Shown here: positions 22,952 through 30,164 of the stretch, piece after piece
How positions within the stretch are numbered: position 1 is the first letter of the stretch
How the letters are laid out: each line of letters begins with the position of its first letter
Source: a virus
IMG/VR virus record: IMGVR_UViG_3300010233_000133
Location: 1-32,480 of that record
DNA: 32,480 nucleotides
Direction: 5' to 3' (one strand)
Position numbers and translations under genes: made by a program
Notes under the pieces: model-generated
Database searches by the model: none
Seen by the model: the letters and a program-made list of their open reading frames with translations, nothing else
What the model was told of the DNA's origin: nothing

Positions 22952-23307
22952 ATCCTTACATCCTACAGCCACAACCAATGCAAGATGTTAGCGGTTTGCA
23001 GCCTGTATTTCAAAACTTTGGCCAACAGCAAGCTAATCAACAAGCGGCACTTGCACAGCAAGGTCAATTAGCACAGCAAGCTGGGCAATCTCAAGGTAGT
23101 GGCATGAATCCTTTTGTTATGGCGGCATTATTGCGTAAAAAAGATGCTGGTGGCACATCTAATTTGGGTGCTAGAGCAGACATGGCTATGAATTCACAAG
23201 CATCACCTTATTTACAAGACCAAGTTTCCCAACTAGGAAGTAGCACTTCAAATCCATTTAGCAACTACAACATGGGTACTAATGGATGGGGAAATTACGG
23301 AGAATAA
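22948..23307 (+). CDS. Q/N/G-rich virion-associated protein (119 aa)
   Basis: The protein is low-complexity, rich in Q, A, N and G (QQQANQQAALAQQGQLAQQA ... SNPFSNYNMGTNGWGNYGE), with a short RKK patch around residues 63-65. It overlaps the preceding stop (ATGA 22948-22951). It lies between internal virion proteins, so a role in the ejectosome is plausible. No family is recognised. Confidence 0.55.
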   Translation: MNPYILQPQPMQDVSGLQPVFQNFGQQQANQQAALAQQGQLAQQAGQSQGSGMNPFVMAALLRKKDAGGTSNLGARADMAMNSQASPYLQDQVSQLGSSTSNPFSNYNMGTNGWGNYGE

Positions 23308-23308
23308 T

Positions 23309-24385
23309 ATGGCTGATATTGGAACACTAACGCCCGAACAGATGTTGCAACAGCAACAGATATTACGCCAGCAAAAAATGGCTGAAATGTTAATGCAAAA
23401 AGGCATGGAACAGCCACAAGGTCAAATGATTAGTGGTCATTATGTTGCCCCTAGCATATTTCAAAATCTAGCTGGTTTAGCTAATACTTATGTTGGTCAG
23501 CGTGGTATTGAAAAAGGCGATCAAGCACAAATTGATTTAGCTAAAGCCATACGAGCACAGCATACTGACGAACTTAATCAATTCAATCAGTTATTGTCTA
23601 AAAATCCTATGGAAGCATATAGTTATGCGGCACAAGCCTACAATCCTAAATTGCAAGAAGTAGGCATGAAAAAGATGATTCCACAAGAATTTGATTTGCC
23701 TGAAGGCGGAAAACGATTTATGACAATGCCCGATGGTACTGTTAAAGAAGTTGCCGCAGGTGGTGAAAAATTACATACCGTTAAAGGAAATTTAGTTACT
23801 TCTAGTGGAAAAACTATTTATTCTGCACCTTTAACTGGTGAAGAAAAAGTTAATCCTGCTGAAGCATCGTTGCGTACATCATTTTTGGGTCAAGCAACGC
23901 CACATATTCAAATTAGCCAAGCGTATCGCAAGATTGAATCTGCTCCTGATACTGCCGCTGGCGATATGTCTAAAATATTTGGTTTTATGAAGATTCTTGA
24001 CCCAAGCTCTACAGTTCGTGAAGGCGAATATGCTTCTGCTGAAAATGCAAGGGGCGTTCCTGATACTGTCAAGGCTCAATACAACAAAGTTATGAGTGGT
24101 CAAAGACTTACCCCAGCACAGAGAACCCAATTTACACAAGCGGCTGGCGATTTGGTTAAAAGTCAACAATCACAGTTTGAAGATCAAAAGAAATTTTATG
24201 AAAATATTTCTAAAAATTACAAAATTGATCCTGCCAATATTATTTATAACCCTTATGAGGGTATGAATTTGCAAACTACGCCACCAAAAGCACCAAAACA
24301 ACCCGTTAATATTGGTCAACAATTAGGTATTCCGCAATCAAACATTATTAACCAAGCAGATGCAATTATTTCAGGTAAAAAATAA
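23309..24385 (+). CDS. Internal virion protein (358 aa)
   Basis: ATG 23309 follows a GGAG site, and I prefer it over ATG 23282, which would overlap the previous gene. The N-terminus is Q/M-rich (LTPEQMLQQQQILRQQKMAE), the rest mostly helical with DNA-ejection-type composition (ENARGVPDTVKAQYNKVMSG, QRLTPAQRTQFTQAAGDLVK). Homologous phage proteins follow fibre or nozzle genes and are ejected with the DNA. The call is from position and composition. Confidence 0.6.
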   Translation: MADIGTLTPEQMLQQQQILRQQKMAEMLMQKGMEQPQGQMISGHYVAPSIFQNLAGLANTYVGQRGIEKGDQAQIDLAKAIRAQHTDELNQFNQLLSKNPMEAYSYAAQAYNPKLQEVGMKKMIPQEFDLPEGGKRFMTMPDGTVKEVAAGGEKLHTVKGNLVTSSGKTIYSAPLTGEEKVNPAEASLRTSFLGQATPHIQISQAYRKIESAPDTAAGDMSKIFGFMKILDPSSTVREGEYASAENARGVPDTVKAQYNKVMSGQRLTPAQRTQFTQAAGDLVKSQQSQFEDQKKFYENISKNYKIDPANIIYNPYEGMNLQTTPPKAPKQPVNIGQQLGIPQSNIINQADAIISGKK

Positions 24386-26313
24386 TGGCTGACGAAATAG
24401 TTCAATCAAATCCTGCCGAAAAATATGCCGCTTGGATTGTGCAAAATGCGGACAAAAAAGGTACGCCCGAATTTAATACGGTAGTGCAGGCTTATGAATT
24501 GTCTAAGCAGCCACAAGGGTCTGTTCAGGTTATGTCACCTGATGGCCAACCTTTAAATACTCAATTTGGTGAAACTGGTGGTGGTGCGGCTGTTGGTAGA
24601 CCACAAGGTATAAATCGTACAAATGTATTAGAACAACCACGCCCTACTGAATCATTATTAGCTGGTGTTACTAAATCTGTTATTGATCCTGCCGTTGCTG
24701 GTGCTCAAGTTCTTACTGGTGGTCGTTTAGGAACTAGCGAACTTGCTCAAAAATTAGGCGAACAAGGACAAGTTTATTCTGAAGAAAACCCTGTTTGGTA
24801 TGGCACAGGTCGTGTAGCTGGTGCTGTTGCTCCTGCAATGGCTATGTCTAAAGGTATTGGTGTAATCCCTAGTCTTACCAAATTAAATCCGTATGCACAA
24901 GCAGCTGGAATTGGTGCGGTGCAAGGTATATTAACTCCTGAAGAAACTGGCAAAAAAGATTTAGATTTATTTAGACAGCAAATGTTTAATGCTGGCACAG
25001 GGGCGGCTATTGGTGCTCCTACGCCATTATTAGGAAAAGTTATTAATACCGCCTATGGTGCTGGTAAAGCCGCTTTAGAACCTTTTAATCAAGCTGGAAG
25101 AAATCTTATTCTTGGCCGTGCTTTACGCCAGTTTTCAGGCAATGATGCAGAGCAAGCTATTGCTAACATGAGAAATGCACCTGAATTTGTAAAAGGTTCT
25201 AAACCTACTGTAGCTGAAGCCGCTGGTATTCCTAGTCTTGCCGCCATGCAAAGAGCCGCATTAAACGCATCGCCTGAAGCTACTAACGCTTTAGCACAAC
25301 GCCAAGCACAAAATGCTGTAGCCCGTACTACTGCTTTAGAAAACATTGCATCACCTACTAGAATGGCTAAATATCAAGATTTAAGATCACAATTAGGCGA
25401 TGAGTTATATAGGCCTGCTTTAAACAAAGCAATGGACTTTTCTGCTTTGACCCCTGAAATGCAATTACAGGTTGGTTCTTTAGCTAAAACTCCTGCTATT
25501 AAACGGGCAATGGGTCAAGCCCAAGAAAATGCTTTAAACAAAGGCTATGATCTTGGCAATCCTAATGGTTCATTGCAAGGTTTGCATGAAACCAAAATGG
25601 CGTTAGATCAAGAAATTAACGCTGTAAAAGCTAAATTGCTTAGAGATAATGCTAGTGCAACAAGTGCTGAATTAGATGGTCTTAAAGCCGCAAAAGATAG
25701 ATTGCTTGGTTTTATTGAAACTGTTAGCCCTGATTACAAAAAAGCTAGGGAAACATACGCTAGATTATCTAAGCCTGTAGAACAGCTTGAAACTATTTCT
25801 AATATTGCTGATAAGGCCACTAGAGATAAAGATTCAACCATCTTGCTTAATCGTTTTTCTAACGAATTGGAAAAAGCTAAAAAAGAAGGTTTATTGACCA
25901 AACAGCAATTGACTAGATTAGAAAATATTAAATCTGATATGTTGCGTACCGATTTTGCTAATGAAGCTGGTCGTGGCGTAGGTTCTAATACCATGCAAAA
26001 TCTTGCTTATAACAATATGTTGCAAGAAGTTAATTTGCCTAATTTGCTTAGAAGGCGTGGCATGGCTGAAACCGCAGGTAATATGGCGGCTAGGGTTAAA
26101 GATGTGGCTTATGGAAGCATGAACAAACGCTTAACTAATGAAATGGCTGAAGCAATGCTTGATCCTAGAAAAGCGGCCGCTTTAATGAAATTGGCTGGCA
26201 AACGCCCATTAGAAGCACAAGTACCAACTGAACAATCAAACCTAGCTAAATTATTATTTACACAGGGTGGTGTTAATGCAGTAAACGCTATAAGAGGACA
26301 ATCAAATGAGTAG
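24385..26313 (+). CDS. Large internal virion / DNA-ejection protein (642 aa)
   Basis: Shares a base with the previous stop (TAATG). Residues about 90-230 are glycine/alanine-rich with hydrophobic stretches (AGAVAPAMAMSKGIGVIP, AAGIGAVQGILTPEETG, FNAGTGAAIGAPTPLLG), suggesting membrane insertion or channel formation. The C-terminal part is long and helical (DLRSQLGDELYRPALNKAMD, ELDGLKAAKDRLLGFIETVS). This layout fits proteins that build the trans-envelope conduit in podoviruses. No lysozyme-like catalytic motif was identified. Confidence 0.65.
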   Translation: MADEIVQSNPAEKYAAWIVQNADKKGTPEFNTVVQAYELSKQPQGSVQVMSPDGQPLNTQFGETGGGAAVGRPQGINRTNVLEQPRPTESLLAGVTKSVIDPAVAGAQVLTGGRLGTSELAQKLGEQGQVYSEENPVWYGTGRVAGAVAPAMAMSKGIGVIPSLTKLNPYAQAAGIGAVQGILTPEETGKKDLDLFRQQMFNAGTGAAIGAPTPLLGKVINTAYGAGKAALEPFNQAGRNLILGRALRQFSGNDAEQAIANMRNAPEFVKGSKPTVAEAAGIPSLAAMQRAALNASPEATNALAQRQAQNAVARTTALENIASPTRMAKYQDLRSQLGDELYRPALNKAMDFSALTPEMQLQVGSLAKTPAIKRAMGQAQENALNKGYDLGNPNGSLQGLHETKMALDQEINAVKAKLLRDNASATSAELDGLKAAKDRLLGFIETVSPDYKKARETYARLSKPVEQLETISNIADKATRDKDSTILLNRFSNELEKAKKEGLLTKQQLTRLENIKSDMLRTDFANEAGRGVGSNTMQNLAYNNMLQEVNLPNLLRRRGMAETAGNMAARVKDVAYGSMNKRLTNEMAEAMLDPRKAAALMKLAGKRPLEAQVPTEQSNLAKLLFTQGGVNAVNAIRGQSNE

Positions 26314-27127
26314 AAACGGATCGGGTACTTATTCCCTACCTGCTGGTAATCCAGTAGTAACTAACACAGTAATTAGTTCAACATGGGCTAATAGCACCCT
26401 TACTGACCTTGCTACCGCAATGACAGGTAGCGTAGCGGCTGATGGTCAAACACCTATGACGGGCAACCTGAATTTAGGTAATAACAAGATTATCAACCTT
26501 ACCGACCCTACTTCTGCACAAGAAGCCGCTACTAAAGGCTATGTAGATTCCGTTGGTTTTGCTGTAGCACCTAGTACCGCTGGTAATGTTTTAACTTCTA
26601 ATGGAACTGTTTGGACTTCTGCACCTATTTCTAAGGTTCTTACTGGTTCTATGCAGATGTGGCCTACCGCTACCGCCCCAACAGGTTATTTATTATGTGC
26701 AGGTGCAGCAGTTTCAAGAGTAACTTACGCTGATTTGTATGCTCTAATTGGCACAACTTATGGTGTAGGCGATGGCACTACTACCTTTAATCTGCCTGAT
26801 TTGCGTGGTCGTTCACCATTTGGTGTAAGCGGTTCTTATGCTTTGGCAAGCACAGGCGGTAGTGCTGATGCTGTTGTTGTAAGTCATACCCATACGGCTA
26901 CTTCTACTGTTACTGATTCAGGTCATATTCATGGAGTTCCTTTTGGCCCAAGAGTAGGCGGTGGAACTGGTGCGGCAGGCAATAGTGATGGTGGATATAC
27001 TGCTTTAAACACAAACTCTGCAACTACAGGAATTACAGTAGCTACAACTAACGCATCTGCTGGTGTAAGTGGCACAGGGGCTAATTTAATGCCATACCTT
27101 GCAATTAACTTTATTATTAAAACTTAA
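26306..27127 (+). CDS. Tail collar-domain fibre (273 aa)
   Basis: The N-terminus (SGTYSLPAGNPVVTNTVISS, TWANSTLTDLATAMTGS) is a virion-attachment module. A shaft segment (QTPMTGNLNLGNNKIINLTD, PTSAQEAATKGYVD) leads to the collar domain (about 112-175: GSMQMWPTATAPTGYLLCAG, YGVGDGTTTFNLPDLRGRSPFG). Two histidine pairs, SHTH and HIHG (about 194-211), resemble the HxH metal-binding sites of fibre needles. It overlaps the upstream gene by 8 nt. Confidence 0.85.
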   Translation: MSRNGSGTYSLPAGNPVVTNTVISSTWANSTLTDLATAMTGSVAADGQTPMTGNLNLGNNKIINLTDPTSAQEAATKGYVDSVGFAVAPSTAGNVLTSNGTVWTSAPISKVLTGSMQMWPTATAPTGYLLCAGAAVSRVTYADLYALIGTTYGVGDGTTTFNLPDLRGRSPFGVSGSYALASTGGSADAVVVSHTHTATSTVTDSGHIHGVPFGPRVGGGTGAAGNSDGGYTALNTNSATTGITVATTNASAGVSGTGANLMPYLAINFIIKT

Positions 27128-27129
27128 TT

Positions 27130-27297
27130 ATGTCTACTATTGATAAAAACGAAGCGGCTTTGTCTGCACACGAACAAGTTTGTGCTTTCCGTTATGAATC
27201 AATTAATGCTCGCTTAAAAAGACTTGAGCAAATATTAATTGGGTCTGCTGGCTTTATTATTGCCGCACTTGTTTCTATAGCCTTTAAATTAAATTAA
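27130..27297 (+). CDS. Single-TM protein, XhlA-like lysis accessory (55 aa)
   Basis: The N-terminal 35 residues are charged and helical (DKNEAALSAHEQVCAFRYES, then LKRLEQ), and residues 36-52 are hydrophobic (ILIGSAGFIIAALVSIA), so one C-terminal TM helix is likely. The shape matches XhlA-type hemolysin or accessory holin proteins. It precedes the holin and endolysin, supporting a lysis role. It starts two bases after the previous stop with no clear ribosome site, so expression may be coupled. Confidence 0.6.
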   Translation: MSTIDKNEAALSAHEQVCAFRYESINARLKRLEQILIGSAGFIIAALVSIAFKLN

Positions 27298-27301
27298 TGA
27301 T

Positions 27302-27751
27302 GTGCCTGATCCATTTGGAATATCAGAAGGCGTTAAAGGTCTTTCTAACAGTTTAGATTCGAGCAGAGAAGCCGCTAAGGGTTTGTCTAAAAGCATCGAG
27401 GGCGTTCAGCAAGACGCTACTGATGTAGCCCAGCAAAAAGCCCAAGAAAGACGCAGAGCAATACGAGAAGCAGAGTTTAAAAAGCAAACAGCATTAATTA
27501 AAGCATTAGAAGATTGGCAAAAAAAGAAACAAATTAGCGATGAAGAAGCCAAGCTAAAGATTGATTTTGTTAAGCGTTACGGTGCTAAAGAATGGGATGC
27601 AGTATTAAGAATTAAGCTAGATATTGAAAATATGGAACGCAAGGCAAACGAGGAATTTCAGCACGATTTAAAAGAAGTGCGTAGGGTGCAGTTTTATTGT
27701 TTTGCTCTAGCTGCTTTAATAGCGTGGTATTTAACTTGGGGCATTAAATGA
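27302..27751 (+). CDS. Coiled-coil protein with C-terminal TM helix (149 aa)
   Basis: GTG 27302 gives MPDPFGISEGVKGLSNSLDS, matching the start of similar phage proteins. Residues 30-125 are strongly charged and helical (AQERRRAIREAEFKKQTALI, KALEDWQKKKQ), and the last 20 residues (YCFALAALIAWYLTWGI) are a TM helix. It lies between two membrane lysis candidates. It could act like a spanin or a lysis regulator, though spanins usually have an N-terminal TM, so I do not assign that name. No ribosome site is obvious. Confidence 0.6.
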   Translation: MPDPFGISEGVKGLSNSLDSSREAAKGLSKSIEGVQQDATDVAQQKAQERRRAIREAEFKKQTALIKALEDWQKKKQISDEEAKLKIDFVKRYGAKEWDAVLRIKLDIENMERKANEEFQHDLKEVRRVQFYCFALAALIAWYLTWGIK

Positions 27752-27807
27752 TTGCTTATTTAGCGTTTTGTTATGTTTATGGGGGGAGTTTAATATGTTT
27801 GGCGTAG
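27748..27807 (+). CDS. Possible 19-aa hydrophobic peptide overlapping the holin start
   Basis: ATG 27748 overlaps the preceding stop (ATGA), and the frame ends TAG 27805-27807, 13 nt inside the holin gene. The product (MIAYLAFCYVYGGSLICLA) is hydrophobic and TM-like. It could couple translation to the holin, whose GGGGGGAG ribosome site lies inside it, or be a chance frame. Evidence is only the overlap and hydrophobicity. Confidence 0.25.
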   Translation: MIAYLAFCYVYGGSLICLA

Positions 27808-28205
27808 ACGATATTATTAGCGTAGGAATGAAGATTCTTGATAAAGTCATTCCCGACCCAGCACAAAAAGCACAAGCCCAAGAAAAATTGTTAGAACTCC
27901 AACAACAAGGCAGACTAGCAGAACTACAAGCGGATACGGCAGAAGCCCAAGAATTGACCAAACGTCAAGAAGCGGATATGGCATCTGATTCATGGCTCTC
28001 CAAAAATATTAGACCAATGACCTTAATTGCTATTTTAGCTGGTTACTTCATATTTGCAGGATTATCTGCCGCTAAAATTGATGTGAACTCTGAGTATGTC
28101 CAATTGCTAGGCCAATGGGGTATGCTTATTATGTCGTTTTACTTTGGTGGTCGCACCCTTGAAAAAATCATAGGAATGAAAAATGATAAACAGCCGAAGC
28201 CTTGA
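27795..28205 (+). CDS. Holin, GTA-type 3-TM family (136 aa)
   Basis: ATG 27795 follows a G-rich site (GGGGGGAG, 27780-27787) and is preferred over an in-frame upstream TTG. An amphipathic N-terminal half (PDPAQKAQAQEKLLELQQQG, RLAELQADTAEAQELTKR) leads into DSWLSKNIRPMTLIAILAGY and a second hydrophobic stretch (LLGQWGMLIMSFYFGG), the signature of the GTA holin/DUF3154 family. It would make the inner-membrane lesion that frees the endolysin encoded next, with which it overlaps by 23 nt. Confidence 0.8.
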   Translation: MFGVDDIISVGMKILDKVIPDPAQKAQAQEKLLELQQQGRLAELQADTAEAQELTKRQEADMASDSWLSKNIRPMTLIAILAGYFIFAGLSAAKIDVNSEYVQLLGQWGMLIMSFYFGGRTLEKIIGMKNDKQPKP

Positions 28206-28602
28206 TGACCTGATAGCCCCTGCAAAAGAGCGTGTAGAACGCTTTATTGCTTTGTGCAAGGATAACGGCATAGACCTGTTGGTAACATCTACATACCGTG
28301 ATAATGAATCACAACAGGCTTTATATGAACAAGGTAGGACTACAGCTGGAAAGGTGGTTACTAATGCTAAAGCAGGTGATTCTTGGCATAACTGGCGTTG
28401 TGCTGTTGATGTCGTACCTATGGTCAATGGAAAACCTGATTGGGATGGTTCTCACCCTGTATGGGCTAAAGTAGGCGAATTAGGAAAAGAAGCTGGTTTG
28501 GAGTGGGCTGGAGAATGGCGTACATTCAAAGAATTAGCCCATTTTCAATACACGGGTGGTCTTACCCTTACCGACCTTAAAAACGGGCGTCAAATCGCTT
28601 AA
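28183..28602 (+). CDS. M15-family endolysin (L-alanyl-D-glutamate/VanY-like peptidase) (139 aa)
   Basis: The zinc-site layout H69-x6-D76 (SWHNWRCAVDVVP) with E117-x2-H120 (ELAHFQY), plus TSTYRD (R39), is the M15 peptidase pattern of endolysins such as T5-type enzymes. It would cut peptide stems of peptidoglycan. There is no signal peptide or TM segment, so release depends on the holin. AGGAA lies before ATG 28183. The stop overlaps that of the convergent nuclease gene. Confidence 0.9.
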   Translation: MINSRSLDDLIAPAKERVERFIALCKDNGIDLLVTSTYRDNESQQALYEQGRTTAGKVVTNAKAGDSWHNWRCAVDVVPMVNGKPDWDGSHPVWAKVGELGKEAGLEWAGEWRTFKELAHFQYTGGLTLTDLKNGRQIA

Positions 28603-29066
28603 AACTGGCTTATAGGGTTAAGCCTTTTGCGGTCATACCTGTAGGATGGATGAGAACCGCCCTGTAGCGTTGCAAACTGAAATAACTCATCCTTATCCAC
28701 CCAGCCAACAATATCGCCACCAGCATCGTCTAAAACGACTAGGATGTAGAAATCACAAGGACTTTTGCGGTGGTATTCGGTAACAAAAACATCACCCTGA
28801 TTATTACGGGTAGATTTGACATCAATAGTTTTGCCGCCAGCACTCTTTAAATCGGCAGGGTTTTTCTTTTGGTTAATAGAAAAGTCAGGCATCAGGTTTA
28901 AATACTTGGCCACAATGTATTCACCTTTAAACCCGTCTATATCCATTTCGTAAGGGTCTTGCTTGCTAACCTGACGGTCAAAGTTAAATTGCATAGCGTT
29001 TTTTCTACGCATAGTACCGAAATACTCGCATAGGAAAAGTTCGTGCTTGGAAAGGTCAACCCTCAC
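28599..29066 (-). CDS. PD-(D/E)XK nuclease-like protein (155 aa)
   Basis: GTG 29066 follows AGAAAGG at 7-nt spacing, and I prefer it over TTG 29099, which overlaps a small upstream ORF. GFKGEYIVAKYL (E49), then PADLKS (D72) and TIDVKST (D82, K84) give the E...D...DxK order of restriction-like nucleases that recognise or cut DNA. A late FYILVVLDDAG strand fits the fold. It is the last gene of a leftward operon, and its 3' end contains a bidirectional terminator. Confidence 0.65.
   Translation of the reverse strand: MRVDLSKHELFLCEYFGTMRRKNAMQFNFDRQVSKQDPYEMDIDGFKGEYIVAKYLNLMPDFSINQKKNPADLKSAGGKTIDVKSTRNNQGDVFVTEYHRKSPCDFYILVVLDDAGGDIVGWVDKDELFQFATLQGGSHPSYRYDRKRLNPISQF
28607..28628. terminator. 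Bidirectional terminator inside the convergent overlap
   Basis: GGCTTA (28607-28612) pairs with TAAGCC (28619-28624) around a 6-nt loop, followed on the + strand by TTTT (28625-28628). On the minus strand the same stem is followed by AG and then TTTT. It ends the rightward late operon just after the endolysin stop, and lies within the last codons of the leftward nuclease gene, so it can serve both directions. Confidence 0.65.
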
Positions 29067-29166
29067 TCTTGTGCCTTTCTTATTTAAGATAAAAAGCAAT
29101 AATTGCTAACCACATAATAATTATCCACCCCTGTAGTTCAGTCATTTCTCTTGTGCCTTTCTTATT
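29066..29166 (-). repeat. 19-nt duplicated ribosome-site segment
   Basis: CTCTTGTGCCTTTCTTATT occurs at 29066-29084 and 29148-29166. On the minus strand it reads AATAAGAAAGGCACAAGAG, and each copy carries the AGAAAGG ribosome site of the gene that follows (GTG 29066 and ATG 29145). A related site (TTGCCTTTCTTAG) lies at 29277-29289, before the ATG at 29269. This suggests duplication of a small gene with its ribosome site. Confidence 0.6.
29080..29145 (-). CDS. Tiny single-TM peptide (21 aa)
   Basis: ATG 29145 follows AGAAAGG at about 10 nt, and the frame ends TAA 29080-29082, just upstream of the nuclease start. Residues 6-20 (GWIIIMWLAIIAFYL) are wholly hydrophobic, a short TM helix. One of three such peptides in this operon. 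Function unknown, perhaps lysis timing, exclusion or modulation of a membrane protein. Confidence 0.5.
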   Translation of the reverse strand: MTELQGWIIIMWLAIIAFYLK

Positions 29167-29269
29167 GGCAAACTTGATACAAAATATTGCCAAAATCAGT
29201 AATTAAACTGTGAACAACTAGCATTGACATAAGTATCATGCACCCAATTAATACTGGTTCAATCTTCAT
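29162..29269 (-). CDS. Tiny single-TM peptide (35 aa)
   Basis: ATG 29269 overlaps the preceding stop (ATGA on the minus strand). An AGAAAGG site lies upstream. Residues 5-24 (PVLIGCMILMSMLVVHSLIT) form a hydrophobic helix, followed by a polar tail ending YQVCQ. Similar in plan to the other small membrane peptides in this operon. Confidence 0.5.
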   Translation of the reverse strand: MKIEPVLIGCMILMSMLVVHSLITDFGNILYQVCQ

Positions 29270-29556
29270 TTCTCACTTGCCTTTCTTAGTATTGCTCTAG
29301 CAAATTCAAACATTGTTTTTTTAGTATCAAGCGTTTGAGAATCATGAATAATCATTTCTGTATATCCATCCTGTATTGCTTGTTTCCATAACTCAATTAT
29401 TTCCTCATCTGTTAATTCTTTTACTGGATGGGTATAGAGTGGAATTTGATAGTCTGATAATTGGCATCTTGAAAACATTTGACCAATTCCTAAATCCATA
29501 GCCAAATCAGGTCTGTTTATCCAAACATTATCTACATACGCTACTGGTTCATTCAT
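29266..29556 (-). CDS. Conserved phage hypothetical protein (96 aa)
   Basis: The opening MNEPVAYVD and the phrases IPLYTHPVKELTDEEI and FEFARAILRKA form a pattern I recall from many small phage/prophage proteins of unknown function. It is soluble and acidic. Overlaps at both ends (ATGA) place it firmly inside the leftward operon. Confidence 0.65.
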   Translation of the reverse strand: MNEPVAYVDNVWINRPDLAMDLGIGQMFSRCQLSDYQIPLYTHPVKELTDEEIIELWKQAIQDGYTEMIIHDSQTLDTKKTMFEFARAILRKASEK

Positions 29557-29645
29557 ATTGCATTACCGTGCATTAAATAATTAGTGCCAAACACAATAAT
29601 TGCAATAAACAATCCCATCAATGCACCTAAAATAAGGTCTTTCAT
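29553..29645 (-). CDS. Tiny single-TM peptide (30 aa)
   Basis: ATG 29645 follows a strong AGGAGATC site, and the frame ends TGA 29553-29555, overlapping the next ATG. Residues 4-23 (LILGALMGLFIAIIVFGTNY) are a glycine-containing hydrophobic helix. The good ribosome site makes this the best supported of the three tiny TM peptides. Confidence 0.6.
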   Translation of the reverse strand: MKDLILGALMGLFIAIIVFGTNYLMHGNAI

Positions 29646-29654
29646 GCTGATCTC

Positions 29655-29906
29655 CTAGTGAAAAATCTTGTAGCGTGGGTTGCAGGTAACTTCTACTGGA
29701 ACATCTGTGGTAACACCGTTAATCTTACGCTTGGCGGTAATTACTATAGGGCGTGTACCAGCATCTTCACACTCATTGATGCCAAGAATAACTTGAGCAC
29801 GGGTCATGTGAAACGCTTGTTTATCGGTTTCTAGCGTGACATTGGGTGGTTCAAAAGAACTGCAACCAACTAGGGCTAATGGTGCTAATAGGTATAAATA
29901 TTTCAT
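29655..29906 (-). CDS. Small lipoprotein (83 aa)
   Basis: A lipoprotein signal peptide is clear: MKYLYLLAPLALVGC, with lipobox LVGC and C15 as the acylation site. The mature part (SSFEPPNVTLETDKQAFHMT...) is beta-rich with two further cysteines (about 46 and 75, ECED and VTCN), which may form a disulfide. It suggests a periplasmic or outer-membrane anchored product in a Gram-negative host. An o-spanin role is possible but unsupported, as it is not beside the endolysin on the same strand. Confidence 0.75.
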   Translation of the reverse strand: MKYLYLLAPLALVGCSSFEPPNVTLETDKQAFHMTRAQVILGINECEDAGTRPIVITAKRKINGVTTDVPVEVTCNPRYKIFH

Positions 29907-30076
29907 GCTGATTCCTTTGTTTTGTTATCAATTTTTTCCCAAAGGTCTAATTCATAAACCATTTCGGTAATGTCGTTGTCACCAATGTAGGCGTAAGAGA
30001 TTTCGTTGTTGTAACCACGCAATTCAATTTGAGTATTGCCGTAAGTTACTGAATCTATGTAATGACCGTCTTTCAT
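29903..30076 (-). CDS. First gene of the leftward operon (57 aa)
   Basis: ATG 30076 follows AAAGGAGAA on the minus strand. The frame ends TGA 29903-29905, overlapping the lipoprotein start (ATGA). The product (MKDGHYIDSVTYGNTQIELR...) looks like a small beta domain rich in Y, D and N, ending with a charged helix. It lies about 31 nt from the predicted start of an operator-controlled promoter. Function unknown. Confidence 0.6.
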   Translation of the reverse strand: MKDGHYIDSVTYGNTQIELRGYNNEISYAYIGDNDITEMVYELDLWEKIDNKTKESA

Positions 30077-30113
30077 TTATTTCTCCTTTTTCACTTCCTA
30101 ATGAAGTAATGCT

Positions 30114-30142
30114 AGTTTATTAAGCTAACTTAACATTGTCAA
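30114..30142 (-). promoter_or_regulatory. Operator-controlled promoter of the leftward small-gene operon
   Basis: On the minus strand, a perfect TTGACA (30137-30142) and TAAACT (30114-30119, 4 of 6) are 17 bp apart. The palindrome TTAAGCTAACTTAA (30120-30133) fills the spacer, so a bound protein would block RNA polymerase. The start is near 30107, leaving about 31 nt of leader before ATG 30076. This is the clearest of the three operator-promoters. Confidence 0.7.
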
Positions 30143-30149
30143 CACATAT

Positions 30150-30164
30150 TAGGGAATATCCCTA
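30150..30164. repeat. TAGGGA-ATA-TCCCTA palindrome
   Basis: TAGGGA (30150-30155) and TCCCTA (30159-30164) form a perfect 6-bp inverted repeat with a 3-nt spacer, 8 bp upstream of the TTGACA box. It has no T-run on either side, so it is not a standard terminator. It could be a second regulator site (activator or repressor) for the promoter at 30114-30142. Confidence 0.5.

Noticed and set aside
9700-26184. Two GCGGCCGC sites (near 9705 and 26176) in AT-rich DNA
   Set aside because: Both fall on Ala-Ala codons in coding sequence, and two copies do not suggest vector origin.
29655-29906. Lipoprotein as o-spanin partner of the endolysin
   Set aside because: It is on the opposite strand under an operator-controlled promoter, lacks the proline-rich o-spanin look, and has no adjacent i-spanin.
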